A stretch of DNA of 64,000 nt, taken from NCBI GenBank assembly GCA_947466585.1, contig CANIEU010000005.1, positions 1 through 64,000 of the forward strand, given 5' to 3'. This document shows positions 51,337 to 59,268 of this stretch, in pieces. How positions within the stretch are numbered: position 1 is the stretch's first letter; the number at the start of each line of letters is the position of its first letter. The notes below the pieces were generated by a model. It made no database searches. It worked only from the letters and a program-made list of their open reading frames with translations, and was not told the origin of the DNA. The position numbers and the translations under genes were made by a program. The stretch comes from Fibrobacterota bacterium (GTDB lineage: Bacteria > Fibrobacterota > Fibrobacteria > UBA11236).

Positions 51337-52620
51337 ATGAGTATGGACCGCAGGGATTTTTCCAAGACCATGGCCTTCGCCGCCATGGCCGGCCTTTTAA
51401 ACGCCCGCAAGGTGTTCTCGGAACCCGCTCCGGCTGTCGCGGGTTCTCCACTGCCTCATGACGCGCTCTATCCGGAGTTTTCCCACGCCCCGTTGACCAT
51501 CGACAAGATCGAGATCTTTCCCGTGCGCTATCCGATGGTGATGCGCTTCAAGTTTTTCGAGGGGCCTGTGAGTTCGGGAGGTCGCCCTTCCATCATCATC
51601 AAGATCACCGCCAACGACGGTACGGTAGGGTGGGGCGAGAGCGTGCCGATTCCGCGCTGGAGCGGGGAGACGCTCGAGGGTGCCGTCGCCTGCCTCAAGA
51701 ATTATCTGGTGCCGGTGCTGATCGGAAAGAACGTTTTCGATCTGGAAGACATCCACCACACGATGACCAAGGAGTTGGCCGGAGATTTTTCGACCACCTA
51801 CCCGATCACCAAGGCCGGCATCGACATTGCACTGTACGACCTGATCGGCAAGGCCATGGGCAAAAATGTGGCGGAGCTGTGGGGCCGCACCACGCCCGAG
51901 GATCTGGTGCTAAGCTGGACCCTCAACCCCGTCAAGCTGGACGATGTCGAAGGACTGATCCAGAAGGGGCGCGACCGCGGTTTCGAGAATTTCAACGTGA
52001 AGGTTTCGCCCGACACGAAGGTGGACTTGGAGCTCTGCAAGATGGTCCGAAAGGCCGCGCCCAAAGGCTTTCTGTGGATCGATGCGAATTGCGGTTATGA
52101 CACCGCGACGGCTCTGCAAATGGCCCCCAAGTTCGCCGACATCGGGGTGGAGGTCTTCGAAGGCCCGCTGCATCCCAACTGCATCTCGGGTTACCAGGCT
52201 CTCGTAAAACAGGGGGCCTTGCCGATCATCATGGATGAAGGCTGCGTCTCTCCCGTTGAGGTCGCAGAGTTCATGAAGCTGAAGATGATGAACGGTATCG
52301 CCATGAAGCCGTCGCGCTGCGGCGGTCTGACGTCGGCGGTGGGCCAGCTCCGGCTGCTCGAGAAAAACAAGATGTTGTTCCTCGGCAGCGGTCTGACCGA
52401 CCCGGACATATCGCTAGCAGCCACACTGAACCTCTATGGCGCGTTCGGTCTCAAGAAACCGGCTGCGCTTAACGGTCCGCAGTTTCTGGGCGAGAGCGTG
52501 CTCAAGGACCCGTTCAAGGTCGTGGGCGGAAAGGTCAAGATCCCCAAGGGCCACGGCCTGGGCATCGAGGTGGATGAGGACAAGGTGCGCGATCTATCCG
52601 CGCGGACGGGGACGATTTAG
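51337..52620 (+). CDS. Tat-exported enolase-superfamily enzyme (mandelate racemase/muconate lactonizing type)
   Basis: 427 aa. A twin-arginine signal RRDFSK is at residues 5-10, followed by a hydrophobic stretch (MAFAAMAGLL). The N-terminal capping domain is about 50-165; the barrel carries the acid-sugar dehydratase/racemase residues: NVKVS (KxK), WIDANCGY, VFEGPLHP, IIMDEG and MKPSRCGG. Export is unusual because most relatives are cytosolic, though Tat-signalled members occur in Planctomycetes. GGAGAAG precedes the ATG. Probable reaction is dehydration, epimerisation or lactonisation of a carboxylic acid. Confidence 0.85.
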   Translation: MSMDRRDFSKTMAFAAMAGLLNARKVFSEPAPAVAGSPLPHDALYPEFSHAPLTIDKIEIFPVRYPMVMRFKFFEGPVSSGGRPSIIIKITANDGTVGWGESVPIPRWSGETLEGAVACLKNYLVPVLIGKNVFDLEDIHHTMTKELAGDFSTTYPITKAGIDIALYDLIGKAMGKNVAELWGRTTPEDLVLSWTLNPVKLDDVEGLIQKGRDRGFENFNVKVSPDTKVDLELCKMVRKAAPKGFLWIDANCGYDTATALQMAPKFADIGVEVFEGPLHPNCISGYQALVKQGALPIIMDEGCVSPVEVAEFMKLKMMNGIAMKPSRCGGLTSAVGQLRLLEKNKMLFLGSGLTDPDISLAATLNLYGAFGLKKPAALNGPQFLGESVLKDPFKVVGGKVKIPKGHGLGIEVDEDKVRDLSARTGTI

Positions 52621-52642
52621 CCGATACAGAGATCGACCCAAC

Positions 52643-52674
52643 AAAAAAGCCTTCCAGCGACGGAAGGCTTTTTT
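52643..52674. terminator. Bidirectional intrinsic terminator
   Basis: A-run (52643-52648), GCCTTCC (52649-52655), loop AGCGAC, GGAAGGC (52662-52668), T-run (52669-52674). It lies between the enolase-superfamily gene and the convergent proS. Confidence 0.95.
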
Positions 52675-52716
52675 GTTTCAGGTAGTTTCAGGAACGGTCC
52701 CTAGGATACTTCGATC

Positions 52717-54441
52717 CTATGCGTACCACTCCTTCAACTTGGCCGCAACGTCTCCCGTTTTCACGAGGGTGAATTCCTTCTCGCTGCGCAGCTTCCATTC
52801 CACACTGGGTCCAGCCTCGTTTGCCAGCGTCTTCTTGCTCACGGCTACGCGCACCGGAATGCCCCACAGATCGGCGTCCTTGAACTTCACCCCCGGGCGC
52901 TCGTCGCGATCGTCGTAAAGAACTTCGAAGCCCGCGGCCTCAAGTTCAGTCTTCAACGACTCGCAAGCCGCCACCACGTCAGCTTCTTGGCCGATGTTGA
53001 CCAGATGCAGGTGGAAGGGCGTGATTTCCTTCGGCCAGATGGGGCCGAAGTCGTCGTGTGCATTCTCGACCGCAGAAGCCATGAGGCGCCCCACGCCGAT
53101 ACCGTAGCAGCCCATGATGGGCACCTGATGCTTGCCCGCCTCGTCGAGATACTGGCAGCTCATCGAATCGGTGAACTTGGTGCCGAGCTTGAAGATGTTG
53201 CCTATTTCGATGCCGCGCACGGCTTTAAGGCGGGATTTTCCGTCCGGAGCCAAGTGCCCGGCTTCCGCTTTGGCGAAGTCGCCCACATTCGCGGCCACCA
53301 CGGCGAAGTCGCGGCCGAAGTTCACGTTGGTATAGTGGAAACCGTCTTCGTTGGCGCCGCCCACGAAGTTGCTGCCTTCGGCGATGGAGAGATCGGCGAG
53401 CACGACCAGATCGTGCCGGGAGGCGATGTCGACCGGAGAGGCGTAACCGGGAACGATGCCGAACGAGCGGATGAATTCATCCTGCGCCGGCAACAGAAAA
53501 GGCGCCTTCAAGTGATTGCGGATCTTGACGTCGCTGGCTTCAAGATCTCCGCGCACCACGGCGAACACCAAGGTCTTGCGACCGCCGAGTTCGGTTTCAA
53601 AGAGTACAGCCTTCATGGCCTGCTTCGCCGTCATTCCCAGGAATCCAGTCATTTCCTCGATGGTTTTTTTGTGCGGCGTCGCCACCTTTTCGCGCGCGCC
53701 GTGCTCCGCGGAAACCGATTCGCGATCGAAGGCCGCGATCTCCTGGTTGGCGGAGTAGGTGCCGTCCTCGGAGAGGATCAAATAATCTTCGCCATGTTCG
53801 GTCTCGAGCATGAACTCGTGCGCAACCTTGCCGCCCATGATGCCGGTGTCGGATTGTACGATAACCGGTTTGATGCCGACTCGGGCGAAGATGCGTTCGT
53901 AGGCCGCGTACGCCTTCTCGTAATACGTATCGAGGTCTTCGGGCGTGCGGTGAAAGCTGTATGCATCCTTCATGGTGAATTCGCGCACCCTCACGAGTCC
54001 GCCGCGCGAACGCGGTTCGTCGCGGAACTTCAGCTGAAATTGATAGAGCATGAACGGAAGTTGCTTGTAGCTGCTCAGGTAATAGCGCGCGAGGTCGGTG
54101 ATCGCTTCTTCGTGCGTCATCGCCAGCACCATCGGGTGTTCGCTGCGGTCCTTGAAGCGCAGCATTTCCGCGCCGATTGCGGCGTAGCGGCCCGACTCTT
54201 CCCAGAGCTCGGCCGGTTGCGCCAGTGGCAACTCGACTTCCTGACCTTCGATCGCGTTCATCTCTTCGCGGATCACGCGCTCGATCTTCTGCAGCACCCG
54301 TTTGCCGAGAGGCATCATCGAGTATAGGCCCGAGGCCAGTTGCTTGACGTAGCCGCCGCGGAGAAGGAAAATGTGACTGGGGAGCTCGGCGCCTGTGGGG
54401 GCCTCGCGGAGGGTCTTGACGACGAATTTTGAGACGCGCAT
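52717..54441 (-). CDS. proS: Prolyl-tRNA synthetase (bacterial type)
   Basis: 574 aa class II synthetase. Motif 1 GKRVLQKIERVIREEMNAIEGQEV, motif 2 FRDEPRSRGGLVRVREFTMKDAYSFH and motif 3 CYGIGVGRLMASAVE are intact. The YbaK-like editing insertion spans about residues 220-390 (KTIEEMTGFLGMTAKQAMKAVLFE, VVRGDLEASDVKI), so mischarged Ala-tRNA(Pro) can be cleared. Anticodon-binding domain at the C-terminus. Upstream on the minus strand is amiC, with a repeat-filled gap before proS. Confidence 0.97.
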   Translation of the reverse strand: MRVSKFVVKTLREAPTGAELPSHIFLLRGGYVKQLASGLYSMMPLGKRVLQKIERVIREEMNAIEGQEVELPLAQPAELWEESGRYAAIGAEMLRFKDRSEHPMVLAMTHEEAITDLARYYLSSYKQLPFMLYQFQLKFRDEPRSRGGLVRVREFTMKDAYSFHRTPEDLDTYYEKAYAAYERIFARVGIKPVIVQSDTGIMGGKVAHEFMLETEHGEDYLILSEDGTYSANQEIAAFDRESVSAEHGAREKVATPHKKTIEEMTGFLGMTAKQAMKAVLFETELGGRKTLVFAVVRGDLEASDVKIRNHLKAPFLLPAQDEFIRSFGIVPGYASPVDIASRHDLVVLADLSIAEGSNFVGGANEDGFHYTNVNFGRDFAVVAANVGDFAKAEAGHLAPDGKSRLKAVRGIEIGNIFKLGTKFTDSMSCQYLDEAGKHQVPIMGCYGIGVGRLMASAVENAHDDFGPIWPKEITPFHLHLVNIGQEADVVAACESLKTELEAAGFEVLYDDRDERPGVKFKDADLWGIPVRVAVSKKTLANEAGPSVEWKLRSEKEFTLVKTGDVAAKLKEWYA

Positions 54442-54456
54442 AGTGGGGGGAAAGAT

Positions 54457-54614
54457 AGTAGGTAGACGGTAGTAGGTAGACGGTAGTAGGTAGTGAACGC
54501 AGTGGCGATGCGAAAACCGGGGGATTTGGTTTGTTTACTTCCGTCCTCAATGTTAGGAGAGGGTAGAAGAGACGACGAAGTACGCTACCGTATACCTACT
54601 ACCGTCTACCTACT
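54457..54614. repeat. 22-bp inverted repeat (word GTAGGTAGACG) between amiC and proS
   Basis: 54457-54478 is exactly complementary to 54593-54614; spacer 114 nt. The left arm continues as three tandem copies of TAGTAGGTAGACGG. The right arm covers the amiC stop codon (54610-54612). Same word as at 27826-27962 and 56697-56829. Confidence 0.93.
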
Positions 54615-56226
54615 GCCCATTGTTCCGCTGCTTCTGGAATGCGTCGATGGCCACGCCAAGGCGCTGGGCGATTTCACGCTGACCGTCCCGTGAAGACAGG
54701 ACCTCGCGATCGTGGTCGTGGGTGATGAAACCCATCTCGAAAAGGACCGCCGGCATATAGGCACCCACCAGCACAAAGAATCCGGCCTGCCGCGCACCAG
54801 TCGTGTATTTGGGGATATCGAAGCCCGCGAAGTTTTTAATGATCGATTCGGCCAGCGACTCGCTCTGTTTGGAATACAGGTTCAGTTGATGTTCGAGCAG
54901 GATCCAGTCGAGCGGGGAGATTTCGGTTTTCTTCGCTTTGCCGTTCTGTTCTTCGATGGCCTTGTTCTCGCGCCGGGCGATCGCCTTATCCTCTTCGCTC
55001 TCCGCTTCGCGGAGAATGTAGGCCACATGTCCTGTAACGCCTTGGAGGCGGCTCGCCGTGCCCGCGAGCGAGTTGCAGTGCAAGCTGATGAACAGGTCGC
55101 CCGCACTGTCGGATGCGAATTTGGGACGCTCGGGAAGGGTTTTGAAGGTGTCGTCCTCGCGGGTCAGCAGCACTCGGTACCCGCGCTCCTGCAACTCACG
55201 GCGTAGTTCCTTGGCCACGGCTAAATTGATTGCGGCCTCTTGCGCCCCCTTCATCATCGCGCCGGGATCGGTGCCGCCGTGACCCGCATCCACAATGATG
55301 GTGCCGCGCGCCGTGGTGGGCTCGGCCGATGGTCGCCGCACCGTGACCCGCCAGCCGGCGGAGTCTTGCGCCAATTCCACGCTGTCGCGCGATCCGCGTA
55401 ACCGGATCGTGAATTGGGCGGTTTTCCCTTGCTGGCGTAATTCCACGCTTTGGACACCACCCTCACCCTCGAGACGGCGCGGCAGATCGGGGGCTAAGGT
55501 ACCGCCGAAGGCGCGCACCAAAAAGTGCGGTCGTGTCAGAACACCCTGGAACTGCGCGGCAGGCTCTCCGTCTGGCCCGCGGATCGGGGTCTCGATACGG
55601 AGCACCGTGCCGTCGGGGGTTTCCTCCAAGGTCACCCCTGTGATGCGGCCGGGCGTTGTGCGGCTCCCGCCGGCACGGGGTAGGGGGGCGGTGATGGGAA
55701 CCTTGATCGAACCGGATCCCGAGGGCATCGATTTGCCGGCCGCCGCGCCGGCCGCACCTTCAGAAGGAACCAAGGGCAGATCAATGCCGAAGCGTGACCG
55801 CAGCAACCGTAAAACCGGATGCAGGGGCAAATAGACGCGCTCTGGGCCCCGACGCACGGGGTAGGTGAGATTGTAGGTGTCGGCCTTCCCGCCGGGCGTA
55901 GTGACCGCGACGAAGGGATTATCGAGGGTGAACACCCAATCGCGTCCGCGGGTGTCGCGTAGGCGCATTTGCTGGGCGGCGGGCTCCCAGCGAGGTTTGG
56001 CGGCGAACAATTCGCCGAGAAAATCCACCGAAACGTAGACGACGTCTTCGAAGGTGGTGTCGGCGTAGGTTCCGCCGGAGAAGTTGATCCCCGAGGAAGA
56101 AGAAGATGCCGCGGGAATCCGAATGGTGTGCGCAGCCGAGACGGAAACCATTGAAAGCACCAAGAACAGAACACTCACGATGGCGACGCGGGCCGCGCCC
56201 TTAGTCCGCTGCATGATTCGATCCAT
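54610..56226 (-). CDS. amiC: N-acetylmuramoyl-L-alanine amidase (Amidase_3)
   Basis: About 538 aa. A signal segment (about 14-30) precedes a copper-amine-oxidase-like N-terminal domain (VYVSVDFLGELF...), then an AMIN-like region (LEGEGGVQSVELRQQGKTAQFTIRL). The C-terminal catalytic Amidase_3 domain has zinc ligands in IVDAGHGGTDPGA, a Glu in QEAAINLAVAKELRREL, and LFISLHCNS. It cleaves peptide stems from peptidoglycan in the periplasm. ATG at 56226 lies 2 nt after the smpB stop, so the pair is probably translationally linked. Confidence 0.92.
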   Translation of the reverse strand: MDRIMQRTKGAARVAIVSVLFLVLSMVSVSAAHTIRIPAASSSSSGINFSGGTYADTTFEDVVYVSVDFLGELFAAKPRWEPAAQQMRLRDTRGRDWVFTLDNPFVAVTTPGGKADTYNLTYPVRRGPERVYLPLHPVLRLLRSRFGIDLPLVPSEGAAGAAAGKSMPSGSGSIKVPITAPLPRAGGSRTTPGRITGVTLEETPDGTVLRIETPIRGPDGEPAAQFQGVLTRPHFLVRAFGGTLAPDLPRRLEGEGGVQSVELRQQGKTAQFTIRLRGSRDSVELAQDSAGWRVTVRRPSAEPTTARGTIIVDAGHGGTDPGAMMKGAQEAAINLAVAKELRRELQERGYRVLLTREDDTFKTLPERPKFASDSAGDLFISLHCNSLAGTASRLQGVTGHVAYILREAESEEDKAIARRENKAIEEQNGKAKKTEISPLDWILLEHQLNLYSKQSESLAESIIKNFAGFDIPKYTTGARQAGFFVLVGAYMPAVLFEMGFITHDHDREVLSSRDGQREIAQRLGVAIDAFQKQRNNGQ

Positions 56227-56228
56227 GC

Positions 56229-56681
56229 TCAACGGTTCCGGGCACGCATGGCGCGTGCGATTTCGATCTTGGCTTCCTGTTTGGACTTATCGGCGCGCTT
56301 GTCATGGGCGGCCTTGCCCTTGCCTACCCCGATCAAGACCTTGAGGTTGTCGCCCTTGAAATAGGCCTTGAGCGGCACCAAGGTATGACCCTGGCGAGAG
56401 GTCGCCTCGTCGAGCTCGCGGATTTCCTTGGTGTGGGCGAGCAGCTTGCGTTCCCGGCGCACGGCGTGGTTGAAATGCGCCGCCTTCACGTATTCGTCGA
56501 TATGGGCGTTCACGAGGAACAATTCACCGTTCCGGACGATGGCGAACGCTTCGGCCAACGACAGCTTACCCATGCGGATGGACTTGATTTCCGTCCCTTT
56601 GAGCACGATTCCAGTCTCGTAGGTCTCGAGAATATGGTAATCATGCCGCGCGCGGCGGTTTTCGATGACGGGGAGGGACAT
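56229..56681 (-). CDS. smpB: SsrA-binding protein SmpB
   Basis: 150 aa. ENRRARHDYHILETYETGIVLKGTEIKSIR and EYVKAAHFNHAVRRERKLLAHTKEI, with the basic C-terminal tail KGKAAHDKRADKSKQEAKIEIARAMR, match SmpB, the tmRNA partner in trans-translation. ATG at 56681 is the family start; an upstream in-frame extension is made of repeat sequence. No tmRNA gene lies in the window. amiC follows after 2 nt. Confidence 0.97.
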   Translation of the reverse strand: MSLPVIENRRARHDYHILETYETGIVLKGTEIKSIRMGKLSLAEAFAIVRNGELFLVNAHIDEYVKAAHFNHAVRRERKLLAHTKEIRELDEATSRQGHTLVPLKAYFKGDNLKVLIGVGKGKAAHDKRADKSKQEAKIEIARAMRARNR

Positions 56682-56696
56682 GGGGGAAAAGTAGGT

Positions 56697-56829
56697 AGTA
56701 GGTAGACGGTAGTAGGTAGAGAAAAGAGGGGAAGTTTGTTCTCTGGAGTCCGGAAAGAGCAAAATAAAAAAGGTGGCCTGTAAGCCACCCCATCTTCATC
56801 TACCGTCTACCTACTACCGTCTACCTACT
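56697..56829. repeat. 24-bp inverted repeat (word GTAGGTAGACG) between the HU/IHF gene and smpB
   Basis: 56697-56720 is exactly complementary to 56806-56829; spacer 85 nt, and this spacer holds a true intrinsic terminator. The right arm contains the stop codon of the HU/IHF gene (56825-56827). Third copy of the same word family. Confidence 0.93.
56765..56789 (-). terminator. Intrinsic terminator of the HU/IHF gene
   Basis: On the minus strand GGTGGC / GCCACC (56772-56777 and 56784-56789) with a 6-nt loop is followed by a T-run (A-run 56765-56771 on the plus strand). Confidence 0.85.
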
Positions 56830-57133
56830 CCTTGCCCGCCTTCTTCTTCTCACCGTTCAGAACCGACTTCAGTTCCTTGCTGGCCTCGAAGACAGGTTTG
56901 AAACCCGCATCGATATGCACCATTTCGCCGGTGCGGGGGTTGCGCGCCTCTCGCGCCTTTTTCTCTTTCACCTTGAAACGGCCGAAGCCGCGGATTTCAA
57001 TGTTCTTGCCGTCGCGCAGCGACTTGGCAATTGAATCGAGAAAGCACTCGACGATCACCTTCGTGTCCACTTGCGTGAGCCCGGTGCGATCGGCGATGGC
57101 GTCGACGATGTCTTTTTTGGTCACGTTTCCCAT
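56825..57133 (-). CDS. HU/IHF-family DNA-binding protein
   Basis: 102 aa bacterial histone-like protein. MGNVTKKDIVDAIADRTGLTQVDTKVIVECFLDSI and the DNA-binding arm GFGRFKVKEKKAREARNPRTGEMVHI are typical, closer to IHF-type (ARNPRTGE) than to standard HU. ATG at 57133 is selected on family start; an ATG 24 nt earlier would add eight residues. Single gene followed by a terminator. Confidence 0.92.
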   Translation of the reverse strand: MGNVTKKDIVDAIADRTGLTQVDTKVIVECFLDSIAKSLRDGKNIEIRGFGRFKVKEKKAREARNPRTGEMVHIDAGFKPVFEASKELKSVLNGEKKKAGKE

Positions 57134-57193
57134 GGTATAGGGATAAACATATAACACATCGGACGGAAGAAATGCAAGGCGGGGAAGCGGGAC

Positions 57194-57976
57194 TTAATTT
57201 CCCCGGTTCAACCCCGCAAAATCCCGCTGACGGGCGGTCTCGTAGAGAGCCAGGGCCAGGGCCACGGACGCGTTGTAGGAGTGTACCCCTTCGGCCATGG
57301 GAAGGATGATGCGGCCGGTCAGGCAGCGGGCGATATGCGGCGGAATCCCCCGGTCCTCGCCCCCAGCGACGATCACCACGGGGCCGGTCAGGTCGGCCTG
57401 ATGGGCCTGCTGGGTGGCCTGGGCATCGAGCCCGAGGACCGCGAAGCCCGCCTCAGCGAGTTCTTTAAGGTCCTTGGCGATGTCTTGCGAGCGGCTGACC
57501 GGAACGAGGTTTTCGGTTCCCGCGGCGGCCTTGGCGCCTGCTGGGGTGAGCCCGGTCGACCCTTTGCCCGGAAGGAGCAGGGCGTCTACACCGAGTCCCG
57601 CCGCAGCACGGACGCAGGCGCCCAGATTGCGGGGGTCTTCGAACGCGGCGGGCACCACGATCACGGGGTTCCGACCCGCCTTTTTATCGACCAACAAACG
57701 GTCGCGTACGGTCTCCCATTCTTCCAGTTCACGGGACTCGCAAAAGGCGAGCACGCCCTGATGCGGACCTGGAAACCACTGATCGAGCTGCGATTTGGAA
57801 AGCTGCTGCACCTGCACGCCTGCGTTTTCGGCGAGCTTTTGCAAGGCATGCAGACGACGCTCTTGGGCTCCCAGTTGAAAAACCACCCGGCGCACCCGGC
57901 GGGGCGTGTCGCGGAGGAGGGATTCCACGGCGTGCAGACCGCCGGTGACGGCGGAGTTGTCGATTCTACGGGGCAT
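57194..57976 (-). CDS. rlmB: 23S rRNA 2'-O-methyltransferase RlmB/TrmH-type (SpoU)
   Basis: 260 aa. The N-terminal substrate-binding domain (about 10-85) precedes the SPOUT knot with motif 1 DPRNLGACVRAAAGLGVDALLL, motif 2 VIVAGGEDRGIP and motif 3 LPMAEGVHSYNASVALALALYE. The arrangement with the N-terminal domain matches RlmB, which modifies G2251 of 23S rRNA; other SpoU members are possible. It lies downstream of carA on the minus strand, with a repeat region in between. Confidence 0.88.
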   Translation of the reverse strand: MPRRIDNSAVTGGLHAVESLLRDTPRRVRRVVFQLGAQERRLHALQKLAENAGVQVQQLSKSQLDQWFPGPHQGVLAFCESRELEEWETVRDRLLVDKKAGRNPVIVVPAAFEDPRNLGACVRAAAGLGVDALLLPGKGSTGLTPAGAKAAAGTENLVPVSRSQDIAKDLKELAEAGFAVLGLDAQATQQAHQADLTGPVVIVAGGEDRGIPPHIARCLTGRIILPMAEGVHSYNASVALALALYETARQRDFAGLNRGN

Positions 57977-58010
57977 ACTGATGGGCCTTACAGGGAATGA
58001 TCAATGGTCC

Positions 58011-58080
58011 ATGAACAATGGTCAATGAATGATTCTCATTCATCCACAGGCATGAGCATTGTGCATTGCCCATTGTTCAT
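58011..58080. repeat. Inverted repeat (word AATGGTC) between carA and rlmB
   Basis: ATGAACAATGG 58011-58021 is complementary to CCATTGTTCAT 58070-58080. Inside it ATGAATGA-TTC-TCATTCAT (58025-58043) forms a second hairpin. Words CAATGGTC and GCATTG recur along both arms. Lies between two co-directional minus-strand genes. Confidence 0.82.
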
Positions 58081-58086
58081 TTCAAA

Positions 58087-59226
58087 TCAGGTTTTCGCAG
58101 CGGCGAACTTCTCGATCGAGGCTAAAAATTCCTCGAACAAATAGTGCGAATCTTTCGGGCCCGGGCTGGCTTCGGGGTGGTATTGCACCGAGTAGGCAGG
58201 CAGGGATTTGTGTCGCAGGCCCGCAACGGTATTGTCGTTCAGGTTGATGTGCGTCACCTCGGCGATGGACGAATCGATGGAGGCGGGATCGACGGCGAAG
58301 CCGTGATTCTGCGAGGTGATTTCCACCTTGTGGGTGCGCAGATCCTGCACGGGATGGTTGCCGCCCCGATGGCCGAACTTGAGTTTGAACGTTTCGCCGC
58401 CGAGCGCGCGGGCGAGCAACTGGTGGCCGAGGCAGATGCCGAAGATGGGACGCTTGCCCACGAGTCCGCGGATGGTTTCCACGGCATAGTCGAGCACGGC
58501 CGGATCGCCGGGACCGTTGCTGAGCAAAATGCCGTCGGGATTGACGGCGAGCACTTCGGCGGCGGTAGCAGTCGCTGGGAACCGGATGACCTTGGCGCCA
58601 AGATCGTGCAGCTTGCGGAGAATGTTGTGCTTGGCGCCGTAGTCGATGGCGGCGATGGTCCACTTTACCGGCCGAGCGGCAGGAGCAACGAACGAGATTT
58701 CATGCTCGCCCGTTTCCCACTCGCAATTTTCGGCAACCGTGACCTTGGCCACAAAATCGGTCTCGGAGAGCGAGCGCACTTTGCGCGCCGCTGCGAGCAC
58801 TTCCTGAAGGTCGTAGGCGCCGGTGACGAGCACGCCGTTCTTGGCGCCGGTCTCGCGGAGAATGCGCGTGAGGCGGCGGGTGTCGATGCCCTGAATGCCG
58901 GGAATGCCCTGCGATTTGAGGTAGTCCGAAACGGTGGAAATTTTACCGCCGGCACGGAAGTTGGAAGGGTAGGGGCAGACGTTCTTGACCACGAAACCCG
59001 CCGCTTGGATGCGGGTGGATTCCACGTCTTCGGCATTTACGCCGTAGTTGCCGATTTCGGGATAGGTCAGCGTGACGATCTGCCCGGCGTAAGAAGGGTC
59101 GGTGAGTATTTCCTGATAGCCGGTGAGCGAGGTGTTGAAACAAACCTCGCCCTCAACGCGGGCCTCCGCGCCAAAGCCTTCGCCTTCGAAGTAATTTCCG
59201 TCTTCCAGGGCCAGAATCGCTTGCAC
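58087..59226 (-). CDS. carA: Carbamoyl-phosphate synthase small subunit
   Basis: 379 aa. N-terminal CPSase_sm domain (LALEDGNYFEGEGFG, CFNTSLTGYQEILTDPSYAGQIVTLTYP) and C-terminal class I glutaminase with nucleophile Cys in FGICLGHQLLARALGG and His/Glu in YHPEASPGPKDS. It supplies ammonia from glutamine to CarB for arginine and pyrimidine synthesis. GTG start at 59226. carB is not in the window. The upstream tat genes are separated by only 42 nt. Confidence 0.96.
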   Translation of the reverse strand: MQAILALEDGNYFEGEGFGAEARVEGEVCFNTSLTGYQEILTDPSYAGQIVTLTYPEIGNYGVNAEDVESTRIQAAGFVVKNVCPYPSNFRAGGKISTVSDYLKSQGIPGIQGIDTRRLTRILRETGAKNGVLVTGAYDLQEVLAAARKVRSLSETDFVAKVTVAENCEWETGEHEISFVAPAARPVKWTIAAIDYGAKHNILRKLHDLGAKVIRFPATATAAEVLAVNPDGILLSNGPGDPAVLDYAVETIRGLVGKRPIFGICLGHQLLARALGGETFKLKFGHRGGNHPVQDLRTHKVEITSQNHGFAVDPASIDSSIAEVTHINLNDNTVAGLRHKSLPAYSVQYHPEASPGPKDSHYLFEEFLASIEKFAAAKT

Positions 59227-59268
59227 CGTTGCCTGCCTTCTTTTGATTTATGCCAGAACCTGCCGTTT

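Noticed and set aside
52987-54327. 446-codon plus-strand frame opposite proS
   Set aside because: Mirror of proS in GC-rich DNA; the product shows no domain and proS is certain.
54456-54614. CRISPR-like repeat array
   Set aside because: Repeats are tandem words without unique spacers of constant length and no cas genes are nearby.
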